The notes beneath the pieces were generated by a model. That model did not search any database, was not told the origin of the DNA, and worked only from the letters and a program-made list of their open reading frames with translations. Below, in pieces: positions 11,806 to 24,429 of a stretch of DNA of 27,500 nucleotides (position 1 is the stretch's first letter; each line of letters begins with the position of its first letter). A program made the position numbers and the translations under genes. This stretch comes from Chrysomallon squamiferum. Lineage: Eukaryota; Mollusca; Gastropoda; Neomphalida; Peltospiridae. Location of the stretch: NCBI GenBank assembly GCA_012295275.1, contig CM022668.1:3015489-3042988 (forward strand), given 5' to 3'.

Positions 11806-12987
11806 GTTAACAAATCTGGTAACAGACAACGTAACTATTAACACTAAGAAGGAAGAGGTAGAAGTTTGTCATTGCGTCTCTCTCTTTCTACTTGTCCAAT
11901 ACGATAAAAAGAACATTTTAAAAAATCATTTTCTAAAAATGCTTATAAAATATTTATGAAAATAAACTTATTAAAAATTTAAAATATATACCTATTCTCA
12001 CATTAAAAATACATTATGATATCCGTCTGAATCCGCACGAGGTACGCCAAGAAACCAACACTGGTAATTTTGTTTACGCATGAACTAAAGTGCTAAAACA
12101 GCAAACTAAAGAAAAAACAGCAAAAATTTAAAAAATGTCACGAGTTTGTTGCGATGACCTCAGAACAGATTTTTACCTGTGATATTTATTGCCTTCTCAG
12201 TGATTCTTCTCTTGTCTCTCAGGTCAATACGCCCTTTGATAAAAAATAAATAAATAAATAAAAAATGAAAATAAGTAAAAAGGCGTTATCCATATTTATG
12301 AATGTGTCTTTGGTTATTGTGTAAAGAAAAACTGAATCTATGTTGTTATTTCATCATCTCAGAGGTGACTCCTGTTTGGCTCTGTGTAGTTTCTGTCCCG
12401 TGCTCTGGCAACGAGTTTGTCATTTTCTGACTCTGAAGGGAACAAAAAAGAAAGATTGGAAAAGGAAACAAAATATAAAAGATAAAAAAAGGATAAAAAA
12501 TACAATACAAAATGCAGGCTTTGTAACAATAAGAGTTTGTTTAGTTTACATCGTTCAAGTGTATACAGCTTTATATTTCACATGTAAATAATCATCAGCT
12601 AATTATAAACACGTGTTTGTGTATTTAGAGCATGAACAATTATACATTCTGCGAGTTTAAACGTGATGCATGTATTACAATGTATTTCCATGGGTACAAA
12701 GCTATTTTGTATTCTGAACAGAAGGTAATAATGTTAATTTCAAAACAGACGATCTTAACCAACAGGAATTTGTTTTTGTTTCAAGTAAAACACACGAAAT
12801 TGCAAATACAGTGGAGATATTAAAATAAGATGAAATTCTTTTTTTGTGTTATTCAAATTACACATACATTTTCTCTGTGATCGTTCAGTTTCACAAAACT
12901 TTCTTTTGTTCACTGAGTTATTGTTTTGTTGAAACACAAAATCTTCTGATAAGAGATGAATAACAAATAGGTAATGATATCCTCAGA
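11806..12987 (+). repeat. Tandem repeat unit L3 (truncated)
   Basis: This is the third direct copy, starting with the same 110-base segment. It lacks the segment corresponding to 9010-9056 of L1, keeps the 9404-9912 equivalents (12512-13025), and lacks the 9967-10158 segment and the terminal (TTA)n run. Its inner end coincides with the palindrome spacer, with residual similarity to about 13040. No gene is seen. Confidence 0.7.
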
Positions 12988-14080
12988 TAATACTGTAAAC
13001 ACAAAGTATCTTTTAAATATCTTAAAATATTAAATTTTGTTGAACTGGTCAACAATTTGTCTATTTCAGAGATCTGACTTGTTAACTCGTTTTATAAATA
13101 TTACATGATTACCTACTCGCTAATAAATAATAATGAGTTTGCTGCTGTTAGTAAGTTGTCGTTCCCTGTTAGATCTGTGATGTTTGTACATAACTCTTTG
13201 TTACAGTGTCATTTCTTCTACCAGAATTCAGATTAAATTTCAGTTTTCTTTTTAATTAGTTTAGATATTGCTGGTGTAATTTCGGTCCAGCGGATTTGAT
13301 TAAACTCGTTTTAGGTGATTGCCTGTACTATGTTTGTCTCTGAAAATCTACTCTCACTGGACTTGGACAGGTTTTGTGTTTTGATTCTTATGTTACCTCT
13401 GTTTGTTTCTAAATCACAATTCGCCGATGTGTTTAATAACTGACAGATTGTTTTGCTTCGCTGATTGTGACCTATAAACTGAAGTGAGAGTGCCTAAGGC
13501 TCGAGGCTTGTAAATTATACAATATTCTATTTGTTCCAGTGATCTATACCAGATTGTTACGGTTGATAGGTTTTACGATATATGTACACACCGGGTATGA
13601 ATTTAGAAATGTAAGTTAATACATATAGGCTACTCAAACGAAGAATTATGACAGACAAGTCTGGTGTACAGTTTAAGAAATTCGTGTAAACAGACACTAC
13701 AGACAAAACATGTGAACTCGTACGAGAAGCTGAGAGGACGCGGTGTAAAAGCGAGGCAACAATCAGCAGATGTGACATCACAGCTTTACGCGGTCCTTCC
13801 GATTAAATGAAAAACCTCACAAAAGCGAGCTATAATGTTGCTAGCAGATTTTTTTTTTTTTTTCAGATACGATAATTATGTCTTCGTTAGAGCACAAACT
13901 TGTAGGTCAGAATTAGCGAAACGATCAGTCAAAATGATTAAATACAGAGACGAAAAGGAAGAGGGATAACTCTGAAAAAGAATTTCGTTGTATTTTAATA
14001 TCTCCACTGTATTTGCACATTCGTGTGTTTTATTTGAAACAAACAAAAAACATTCCTGTTGGTTAAGATCGCGAGTTTAT
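12988..14080. other. Central spacer of the palindrome
   Basis: This is about 1.1 kb between the arms. It begins with the tail of the last left repeat unit (to about 13040), then holds roughly 900 bases with no inverted partner that I can find. It ends with an extra copy of the internal repeat segment at about 13975-14072. A 74-codon open frame on the minus strand (13557-13781) starts with a hydrophobic stretch but resembles no family I know and is within chance expectation. A 15-base T run is at 13849-13863. I see no promoter or gene. Confidence 0.6.
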
Positions 14081-14564
14081 CTGATGATATCGTTACCTAT
14101 TTGTTATTCATCTCTTATCACATGATTTCGGGTTTCAACAAAACGATAATTCACTGAACGATCACAGAGAAAATGTATGTGTAATTTGGATAACACTGAA
14201 AATGAATTTCATTTTATTTTAATATCTCCACTGTATTTGCACATTCGTGTGTTTTATCTGAAACAAACATAAAAGATTTGCTAATGGTTAAGATCGTCCG
14301 TTTTTAAATCAACATAATTACCGTCTGTTCAGAATACAAAATAGCTTTGTTACCATGGAAATTATTGTAATACATGCATCACGTTTAACGTCGCAGCAAG
14401 TATAATTGTCCATGCTCTCAATACACATGCACGTGTTTAAGCTTCCTGATGATTATCTACATGTGAATTATAAAGCTGTATACACCTGCACGACGTATAG
14501 TAAACAAACTGCTACTGACACAAAGCCTGGACATTATTTCGGATGGCACCATGTATAATTCTCT

Positions 14565-14603
<39 letters not shown>

Positions 14604-15112
14604 CTTTTTGACAAGCAAGAGAAGAATCATTGAGTGGACAAAACATATCATAGTTAAAAATTTGTTCTGACGTCATCGCAATAAATTCCTGACCTTTTTT
14701 CTTTTGTTTGCTTTCTAGCTCTTTAGTTCATGCGTCAACTGATATTCCAGTCTTGACTTCTTGGCCTACTCTGTACGGTTTACAGCCTCGAGTTCAACAT
14801 CGTGTAAAAACAAGACGCAGCCGGGTAATACTGAGTTTTACGGGTGTCTGTAATAATTACAAAACACACGGACTTCATAATATATTCATATAAGTGAGTA
14901 TAGATATTTTACAATTTATTTCTAATGAATTCTTTTGTAAAAATTTCATAAGCATTTTTAGAAAATGTATTCTTTTTAAATTTTCTTTTTATCGTACTGG
15001 ACAAGTAGAAACAGAGAGATGCAATGACAAATTTCTACCTTTTCCTTCTTAGTGTTAATAGTTACGTAGTCTGTTATCAGATTTGTTTATTTTTGATACA
15101 TATTTATTAACA

Positions 15113-15150
<38 letters not shown>
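14081..15150 (-). repeat. Right-arm repeat unit, inner copy
   Basis: This is the reverse-complement version of the left tandem unit. Segments equivalent to L1 9850-9912, 9730-9815, 9640-9710, 9551-9615, 9404-9482, 9010-9056 and 8762-8870 appear in mirrored order at 14081-14115, 14150-14200, 14225-14300, 14318-14390, 14450-14535, 14814-14870 and 14994-15090. They are followed by (ATA)n at 15115-15146. A 38-base T run interrupts it at about 14566-14603. Confidence 0.7.
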
Positions 15151-15330
15151 TTTACACAAAATAAATAAATACATAGATTTTTTTTTAAATAAATAAAAGG
15201 TAATTTTAAAATAAAAATTAAAAAAATTAAATCGAGATTAGTATTTACAAACGTTAAATTTCTCGAAATCTTTTTTTTTTCTTGTTCTACGTATTTAAAA
15301 TTTCTTTAATATATTTACTTCTCAAAACAC

Positions 15331-15432
<102 letters not shown>

Positions 15433-15559
15433 AAATCAAATCGTTAAATGTATTTTTAAAAAAATTAAAAAAATTATTGTAAATTTATTTTCGGTATAGA
15501 GAAAGTATAAATGTTTTAGCAGTATACTTCGTGCGTAAATAAACATACCAGTTTTGAAT

Positions 15560-15915
15560 CCTTGTCCTACTTTGAGCGCAATACGAACACGTAACCGAGT
15601 TTACCTTCACGAAAACGAAGCAATCGGGTAATAGTGAATTGTACGAGTATCGATAATAATTACAATTCAGAGGGACATCATAATATATTTATATACGTCA
15701 GTATACATATATACTTTCTTTATTATTTTTAATAAGTTTGTTTTTATAAATATTTTAAAAGCATTATTGGAAAATGTTTTTTATTTATATTTTCATCGTA
15801 TTGGACAAGTAGAAAGAGAGAGACGCAATGACAAACTTCTACCTCTTCCTTCTTAGTGTTAATAGTTACGTTGTCTGTTACCAGATTTGTTAACTTCTGT
15901 TACATATTTATTAAC

Positions 15916-15966
<51 letters not shown>
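15560..15966 (-). repeat. Right-arm repeat unit, second partial copy
   Basis: Only the segments equivalent to L1 9010-9056 (here 15605-15660) and 8762-8870 (15791-15900) are present, followed by (ATA)n at 15917-15965. The rest of the unit has been lost or replaced by the (CT)n module described separately. Confidence 0.65.
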
Positions 15967-16009
15967 GTAAAATTACACTAAATAAATAAATAAATATATC
16001 ATATTATTT

Positions 16010-16519
<510 letters not shown>

Positions 16520-16520
<1 letters not shown>

Positions 16521-16590
16521 CAGAAGCCAAAACAGGCCTCTCTCGAAACTAGAACCCGAAACCTTCTGGATACGCACATTACAAACAGTC
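16520..16590. repeat. Short dispersed repeat, also inverted at about 27160-27235
   Basis: About 70 bases share high similarity with the reverse complement of 27160-27235, around AGAAGCCAAAACAGRCCTCT and CATTACAAACAG. On the opposite strand the core reads GGTTCTAGTTTC, loosely like a pol III B box, so a tRNA-derived SINE fragment is possible but unproven. Confidence 0.4.
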
Positions 16591-16784
16591 AAAGAATTTA
16601 GAATGAATGTTGAATAGAGCGATTGAAAAGAGAGAGAAAGAAATAATGTTCTCGTTTGATTGTAAGCCTGGTTACGGTACAACTGATGCTGTGTCTGCTG
16701 TTCATTACTTGAGTTCGAAAGTCTCGGGGTGTAAGAAGAAGCTGTATTGTTATTTTAGTACACGAAAGCCTTTGACAGCCTAAT

Positions 16785-16920
16785 CTGTTGTTTAGTTTAG
16801 CGCGAACCAGTATGACAGGCAAAATGCGTATCCTTATTAAATCTCAGATCTTAAAGAAGTGCGTGTAAAAACTCAATCTAGTTTTTGTGTCTTCTTCAGA
16901 ACTTATGAAAGAAACAACTT
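16785..16920 (-). repeat. Isolated copy of the terminal segment of the 1.5-kb unit
   Basis: This is the reverse complement of 9967-10110 and 11496-11640, the segment that precedes the TTTA run in the left units. Here it lies between the two (CT)n modules, showing that the right-arm array has been rearranged. The stretch 16590-16785 next to it has no partner that I can find in the window. Confidence 0.65.
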
Positions 16921-16999
16921 TAAAAAATGAAATCGAGAATAATATTTGCAAATGTCAAATTTTTCGAAATCATTTTTGGTTTGTTATATGTATTTAAAC

Positions 17000-17520
<521 letters not shown>

Positions 17521-17560
17521 TACTTACTGTTTTTCTCATGTACATAAACTGAATTACCAA

Positions 17561-17600
<40 letters not shown>

Positions 17601-19186
17601 AAAAAGTAAAAAAAAAATAAAAATAAAAATAAAAATGTTACAATATTTATTAAAATATATAAAAAAAAATCATTTTGTAACATAGGAAATGACCATCAGT
17701 AAAGAAACCTATATATAAGAACAATATTATCGACAACAAAGGCAACAAGAACCACATATGAAATCCTCATCTATGTATTTTACAGCAGTGAGGTCTTTGT
17801 GTGGTTTATAAAGGCGCATACACTAAGAAATAAGTCGATCAAGGACATGTGATCTGTTTTCAACATTTGTCTTTTCTGTTATTCTCTGGGGAATGCACAT
17901 AAAGAACAAGATACTGGTTGACCTTGAGAAAACAACGTCAGTGAGGAATTATTTTTCAGTGAGGACTGATTGTTGCAATCTGTAACGTTGAACGCAGAGC
18001 TGTTACCGTTGTTCGCTATCTCTTCTTTATTTTCTTACAAGCTTTGTGTGTAATGGAGCGTATGAACTAGCTTACAGTATTTCAGTTTGATAGGATATAA
18101 GATAAGATAAGTTGTTGTCTTTCAGTTTGATAAGATATCACCAAAGTAATTGTTTTATTTTATTATGTTTGTTTTATTTTATATTTTTTAAAGATAGCAG
18201 ATAGCAGGATAACAAATGGATCAAAATGATTTTTATATTTTTGAAATAGGATCAGCGGTTCTCATTTTTTTGATTTTTCTGAAGCAAGATATTTATGGAA
18301 CTGAGTATAGATATTTTAAAATTTATTTGTAATAACTTTATTTTATAAGCATTTTTAGAAAAGGTTCTTTCAAAGCAATCGTTAAAAGAGCGAACATAAT
18401 GTTGGCCGGTTGTTTTAAGCTCTAAATACAACAGTTTAAACTTCAACACTTTTGAATCAACAGCAGAGAATCCATCTTTTAAAAAAAAATCGATTAACTT
18501 CTATAACCGTAATGAAATATAACCTCAACCTCATTGTTTTGCATTACTAAATAGAACTGTCAAGTCAAAAGGAACGTGCAATTTCAGTCACGTGACATAT
18601 ATAATCGTTCTCCTTAGACGGGATCGGCAGTAAACTATAGCTTTATTAGCAAGCACGTGATCACATCGATATTTGCTACGGAGCAACAATTTCAACTCTG
18701 AATCACCAGTGCAAATTATTTTCATTTTAATTTTAGAGACGTCTTTATAGAATCATATTTATGTATTTCTTTCTGTGGTTTTGGAAAACACTAATTTATT
18801 TATTTTTTTTTCTTCTTCTAAATTAGGGCTCTCAGCTGTGCCTTAATATATCTCTGAAAGTACACGAGATGTTGCCATACTGTTTGTCTAACTAAATTTG
18901 TTTCATCTCCTTTGATTGTCTGAAAGTTTCAGCCGGCTCTGACATCGTGTATGTTGACAGCCGCTTTCAAGGACAATTAAAAAATGTCATTAGTCAGTAA
19001 AAATAAAAATAAAAATAAAAATAAAATAAAAATAAAACTTAAGAATATTTTTGATAAAACATGCTTATATTAGACGTAAGTTAATGAATGTTTATTATTT
19101 TTATAGGGGAATCAATAATGGTGGGAAACAAATAATCTCTGACACCGGCTTGAATTACGATCAGCGTGACTCTTTGACAATAGTTT
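17521..19186. other. Inner right arm, no gene seen
   Basis: This is the mate of about 5600-8170. It includes an (AAAT)n tract (about 17560-17600), the repeated phrase TTTCAGTTTGATA around 18080 and 18120 (paired with 6745 and 6775 on the left), and blocks conserved with the left arm at 18520-18730 and 18830-18960. No open frame is convincing. Confidence 0.55.
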
Positions 19187-19379
19187 TGACCTATAGTTCG
19201 TGTGCAGTGGATCGTTACATCTAGGTTTCTGCTCCGTAATTATTTTCTTAAGTAGACGGTTTTTTCCTGTGACATTCAGTTACAGTTTAGTCATTTAGTC
19301 TTGGACACGACAGAAGCTCAACAAAGATCGATAGTCTGAGTAAAGTGAATAGGAAACATTTTGTTAATATAAAATTTCA
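19187..19379. other. ~190-bp right-arm insertion
   Basis: Left arm 5600-5620 is continuous across this point: the mates of 19175-19186 and 19380-19395 are adjacent there. The extra sequence is non-repetitive and not AT-biased at its start. It is the size of a SINE or MITE, but I cannot define target duplications or terminal repeats. Confidence 0.5.
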
Positions 19380-19428
19380 TTATGTCACTGGTAGTTTTCT
19401 TTTTAAAATTTTATTTCAGTTGGAGGAA

Positions 19429-19461
<33 letters not shown>

Positions 19462-20299
19462 CAAAAAACATATATATAACAATAATAATAATTGTAATAG
19501 TAACCACAACATCAGTAATAATAGCAATAAAAATAACAATAATAATTAAGATTATTATTAGTTGTAATAGAAACCATAACATCAGTAATAGCAGTAACGA
19601 TAACAATAATAATTATGATTATTATTACAGTTGTAAGAATTAAACACTGACATAAGGTGTGTTTGAATGTTGAGATATTCTGTACTGCGACAACCTACTT
19701 GTCACGTATGCAATGTTTTATGATACAGTTAAACTATATTATTTTTATTACAGGATAAGTACACTAAACTGTATCCGTGTTACTGTAATACAAGTAAAAT
19801 AAAATTGAAGTTTATTTTATCTCAACTGACAACCTGTTACAAAGCAAGTAGAGATCGATTGGATAATATGATACATTCGTTTTTCAAGCCCGTTTATTTT
19901 TCTTTGTTTAAGTGTGTTTTTTTTAATTATTATTATTAATTAATTTTCAACTTTTAAATTATTTTATTACTGTTTAATATTTTTATATTTATTAATTTTT
20001 GATTATTATTATTATTATTATTATTGTTATTTTTATTATTATTATTGTTATTATTATTATTTTTAATACTGTTATATTTTTATTATTATTATTATTATTA
20101 TTGTTATTTTTATAATCATCATCATTTATTTATTTGTTTATTTATTTATTTACATTCCACTTGAATTTCTTTTTTATTATGTTAAAACAAACTTCAGTGA
20201 CTATGAACTATCAACAATTAAAAAAGGAACCAAGAAAAACTGTTGTTTTAAAACCTAATGATAACAACACAGCAACAGAAATGCCGATGATGAATGTGA

Positions 20300-21100
20300 T
20301 AAATACCTTTTATTTTCACATGTTCGTACGTACTGTTATCTTTAGTATATATACTTCTATTTATAATCGCTTAAAAACACAGTCAGTACATGTACAATTG
20401 CATGTTGTTGTGTTTTATCTTTTTATTATTTTTGTTTGAAGGTTTTGTATTTCCGTGTGTGAAATCTATAAAAAGAATTCACAAAAATTATCCAGATAGT
20501 TGCGTGACAGCAGTATCCAATTGTGAATTATATTCTATGTACACCGAGTCTACATGAAAAACTTCAAACTGTTTAACTGTGACAAATAACACTTTTTGTT
20601 ATATTATTTGTTATTTGGTAGGTAGATGTGAAATTAGGGAAATGTTGCGTAAAAGGTAAAACAATTTCAAAAGAACCTCATTTAACAATTGTTTCTGATG
20701 TCTTGTAAAACACTCTAGATGTTTCATTAGGAAAACTGGCATAAAGACGCAAACATTTATAATAATAGAAAGTGTACGGAGGTATATATTAAAAAATAAT
20801 AAAATAACATTTAAAAAACGCACATTTCCGCCCTTTTCCGACAATTTGCCCAACTTGGGTAAATCTATTACAAATAAATAACAATAATGATGAATACAGA
20901 AAAAATAATCTAAACTGCATGTTTCTAGTAAATGTGATCGAAGATTTTACCATTTTTCTGATTATATACTTTCAAAAATCAGGCGACCATCTTTAAATAT
21001 GGCCAGAATCAGGTCAGAAAGTTACCAGTCTGAATTGTCCATCAACTGATTTCTAATACTTGAGACATCAAACTGACAATGAATTCACACTGGATCCGTT
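20300..21100. other. ~800-bp right-arm-specific segment
   Basis: It lies between the mate of 4925-4960 (about 20238-20300) and the triplet repeats that start near 21120. No left-arm partner is seen. Short open frames cross it (101 codons from 20134, 80 codons minus strand 20611-20853) but have no recognisable domain. Confidence 0.5.
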
Positions 21101-21119
21101 GATCAGTCTGGTAAACACA

Positions 21120-21545
21120 CTCATAATAATAATAGTAATAACAAAAATAACAACAACAACCACCACAACAACAACAACGACAACAACAACAATGACGACA
21201 ATAACAACAACTACAACAACAACAACAACAACAAGAATAATATTAATAATAATAAAATAATAACAACAGCAATAATAATAATAACAGTAATTATAATCAT
21301 GATAAAAGTGATAATAATGATAATGATAACTATTGTAATTATGATGATGATGATGATGATGATGATAATAATTTCTGTTAATCTATTATTGTTGTTATTG
21401 TACTTAACAGTAGTAGCTGTAGCAGTAGTAGTAATGATAATATAATAATGATATTAATAACGACAACAACAACAATAAAATTAATAACGATTATAACAAT
21501 AATGATGATAGTAATTGTAATAATTATAATAGCACTGTTGTTATT
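21120..21545. repeat. Imperfect AAC/AAT/GAT triplet microsatellite cluster
   Basis: Interspersed ACA, ATA and GATGAT runs. It is the expanded right-arm counterpart of the triplet repeats at 4800-4910. Translations are homopolymer-like Thr/Asn/Ile and not genes. Confidence 0.85.
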
Positions 21546-21667
21546 ATTATTATTTTTCGTTTAAGTACTTTTGGCAGCGTTTCTGATTTAATGAAAGTTA
21601 AAAGACGTCAGTTTTTAATTGTTGTGTGTTATCTTACATCAAACGTACGGCGACAGCAAAATTATAA

Positions 21668-21710
21668 ACACTGACATCAAAACTATAAACACTGACAGCA
21701 AAACTGCTAC
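21668..21710. repeat. 21-bp minisatellite expansion in the right arm
   Basis: A unit like AAAACTATAAACACTGACAGC is present twice here, but once in the left arm (about 4660-4690). This is a small local expansion in the conserved upstream flank. Confidence 0.6.
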
Positions 21711-21980
21711 GTCCTGTAATGGTCTTGAATTGCTGATAAGTTTTCTGAAGATCGCAAAGATAAAACATGTACAGTGACTGGTGAAAGAGGAGATATTGAA
21801 TACGACTGTGTGCGAAATTGACTGATAAGAAGTAAATTATTCTACGTTAGCCACCTCATGATAAAAAAATTAGACTAATGATATTGTAGGATTTATTTTT
21901 CCTTTGGCAATGAAAGTTAACAGTACACGCGGCTAATGAAGTATTCGTTATTTCACGCGACGTCAGTCAAACGAGGAACC

Positions 21981-22118
21981 ACATCAGGTAACTGACGAGT
22001 TGATGAATCACTTGAACGTTTCTGTTAAGTTGTCATTAAAACCCCACCTTTGTCAGGTAAGATAACACTTCACGTAAATTAATTCTTATTAACGCTTTTA
22101 CCTGTAAAGTTAACTTTC
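21981..22118 (+). promoter_or_regulatory. Predicted 5' exon/donor region of the right-arm gene, identical to 4252-4389
   Basis: This is the exact reverse complement of the left-arm block. The donor CAG|GTAAGA has its GT at 22057-22058, giving an 863-base intron to the acceptor whose AG is at 22918-22919. The ATG at 22003 reads 18 codons to the donor. Continued through the 26-base leader it stops at TGA 22947-22949, overlapping the main ATG (22946-22948), so here it would be an overlapping upstream ORF, not an N-terminal extension. The corresponding E-box is lost on this side (CACGCG). Confidence 0.5.
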
Positions 22119-22770
22119 TTCTTGTCGATGATTTCTGTCTTTTTTGTCTTTCTTCTTTCATTTTCTCATCAATTTTTACCTTTTATTATTGTCTGTGTGT
22201 CCGTTCGTAATCTGTCTAGTCATCTGTTTACGTCTGTCTGTCTGTGAGAAATACTAAACTGTTTCTGAATTCAGGATTGTTTCTTATTTGTAGCACTTTT
22301 CGGTTTATGTGTATTTATGTGCGTTTGTCTGTGTGTTTTGAACGTGTTAAAGAGAGAATAAGATATGTAGATATACAGAGAGAGGGAGAGAGAGAAAGGA
22401 AGAAAGAAAGAGAGAGAAAAAAAGAAAAAAGAAGAAGAAAAAGCGCTAAGTTCTAATTATAATTTACACTGGAAAACATTCTGAGTATGTAATTGGTTTG
22501 TCTAGTTAGTCAGAGGGAGGGACAGGCAGCGCCCTGAAATGGTCTCCTTCCCCGGGCATCCTGATTTCTGTTTTTTGATGTCCTCACTTGGTCAATTCAA
22601 AAAAAAAATGTTTTGTTTTTATTTATTTATTTATAAAGGAAGTCTGGGAGCTCCTGTCATAGGGTAACATAGGACAACAGAACTCTTTGCCCTTGTATAC
22701 ATTAGGCCTTCGTCTGTCTGTCTGTCTGTCTATCTGACTGTCTGTCTGTCTATGTAAATATCTGTATATA

Positions 22771-22776
<6 letters not shown>

Positions 22777-22853
<77 letters not shown>

Positions 22854-22867
22854 GTGTGTGTGTGTGT
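22777..22867. repeat. (TC)n(TG)n tract upstream of the right coding exon
   Basis: About 72 bases of TC followed by a short GTGTGT run, collinear with 2511-2592 in the left arm and close to the predicted acceptor. Confidence 0.95.
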
Positions 22868-22919
22868 GGGGGGTTAAAACAATAATCACCATTAATTCTA
22901 TGCAATTTTGTTTTTTCAG

Positions 22920-22945
22920 AATCTCACAGGTTTGTTCACACAAAG
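22920..22945 (+). other. 5' leader between a predicted acceptor and the right-arm start codon
   Basis: A T-rich tract ends in TTTTTTCAG (AG at 22918-22919), followed by a 26-base leader. It shares its first nine bases with the left leader and then carries 14 extra bases overall, which shifts the frame relative to any upstream exon. A (CT)n(GT)n microsatellite (22777-22867) sits about 50 bases before the acceptor; the left arm has the equivalent (CT)n(GT)n in the same place. Confidence 0.5.
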
Positions 22946-24224
22946 ATGACAACATCAGAAAATGTGAAAAACAAAACAAAGAAATTCGTCTTCTTTGTTT
23001 GTCTGTTTTGTGTCGCGTACTTCGTCTGTTTCGCCTACGTGCATCGTTTACCTTATTTGTATTTTTCTTCTTACAATTCCACGAATCTCAGACGTCAAGT
23101 TGTTCCAGATGTCCTCAAGTGTATGACGTCAGGCACGTGGAGAACGCGAAATCTGACGTCACAAGAACAACGTGAAATTAATACATTTTACAAAAATAGC
23201 AGAGATCATTTGCCGAGTGCCACAGACTATCAAAGACCTGACTTGAAATGTGGAAATGTCACTTACACCGGAACTAGTTACAGGAAATGGTTTCGTGTCC
23301 TCTGCAATCCAGGAGGACAGACGCCATGTTGTTTTAATAACAAATGTGTGAACAAAACCGTGGAAGAGTGCAGAGGACCTTCGAACTTTGACCTCAGGTC
23401 GCGTATTCATGCCGAGTATGCCACCTGGGTTCCAAGTGACAAGAGATGTTCTGTGAAGTTCTTCGACTCTCAGTCTGGCTGCAGTGTGTTAGAAGGGTGG
23501 ACCATCTACGTCATCGGCGACTCCTTAATGCGGCAGTTGTACACGGCGCTGTTGTTGATTTTGACTGGCAACTACAACACTGGTGCTTTCAAACCAAATA
23601 CACCCAAAAGTAGGTGCTTTGATACTGATGGAGGAATACTGTGATAAAAATAATAACACTAAATAATGAAATCACAATATAATCAATTTGGTTTGTATGC
23701 GCGATGTGTTTATAGGAGAAATAAAAAATGAATATTAATTTCTTTAAGTTCTTTATTTCTACATGTGTCATGTCTGTATCACATACAGTGTACTGAAAAG
23801 AATCATAATAATAAACTTTTCTTTGGTAAATAGTATATTTTATATGTTTTTATAACTTTTTATATTTCAACTCATCATTACTTTGAGGATAAAAAAAGTG
23901 TCACGAAATTAAAAAACAAAGCTTAAAAAAAGTGTCCTTTTCTTTTTTGAAATCTGGAAGTGGCTACATATCTTGCTCTTTACGTCTTTCTTGATTTAGT
24001 ATACGTACAGATGCCTTTTTTATTTTAGGGTTAGTTTCATTTACAAATTATATCATAATGAAGGGATAACAAGATAATATAATATAATACTATAAAAGAT
24101 GATACTGAATGTTTTAATTTAACTAGATCACTAGACTTGTTTTTATCACACGGTGTAATAACAATAACAAATTGATTGATTTTACAAATCTGTTAGACAA
24201 AAGCGAACTGAGGTAGTTTCATCT

Positions 24225-24321
<97 letters not shown>

Positions 24322-24363
24322 TTCTGTCTCATATTTGTCTGTGTCTGTCTCTATTTTTCTCTG

Positions 24364-24429
<66 letters not shown>

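Noticed and set aside
8762-12987. CRISPR-like direct repeat array
   Set aside because: Units are about 1.5 kb with internal rearrangement and no short regular repeat-spacer pattern; the sequence is eukaryotic.
13557-13781. 74-codon frame in the central spacer with a hydrophobic N-terminus, possibly a secreted peptide
   Set aside because: No family resemblance, no cleavage-site or cysteine pattern, and a length expected by chance in 1 kb; there is no second copy to show constraint.
20134-20439. 101-codon frame in the right arm
   Set aside because: It crosses arm-specific and low-complexity DNA, has no recognisable domain, and the left-arm counterpart is not open.
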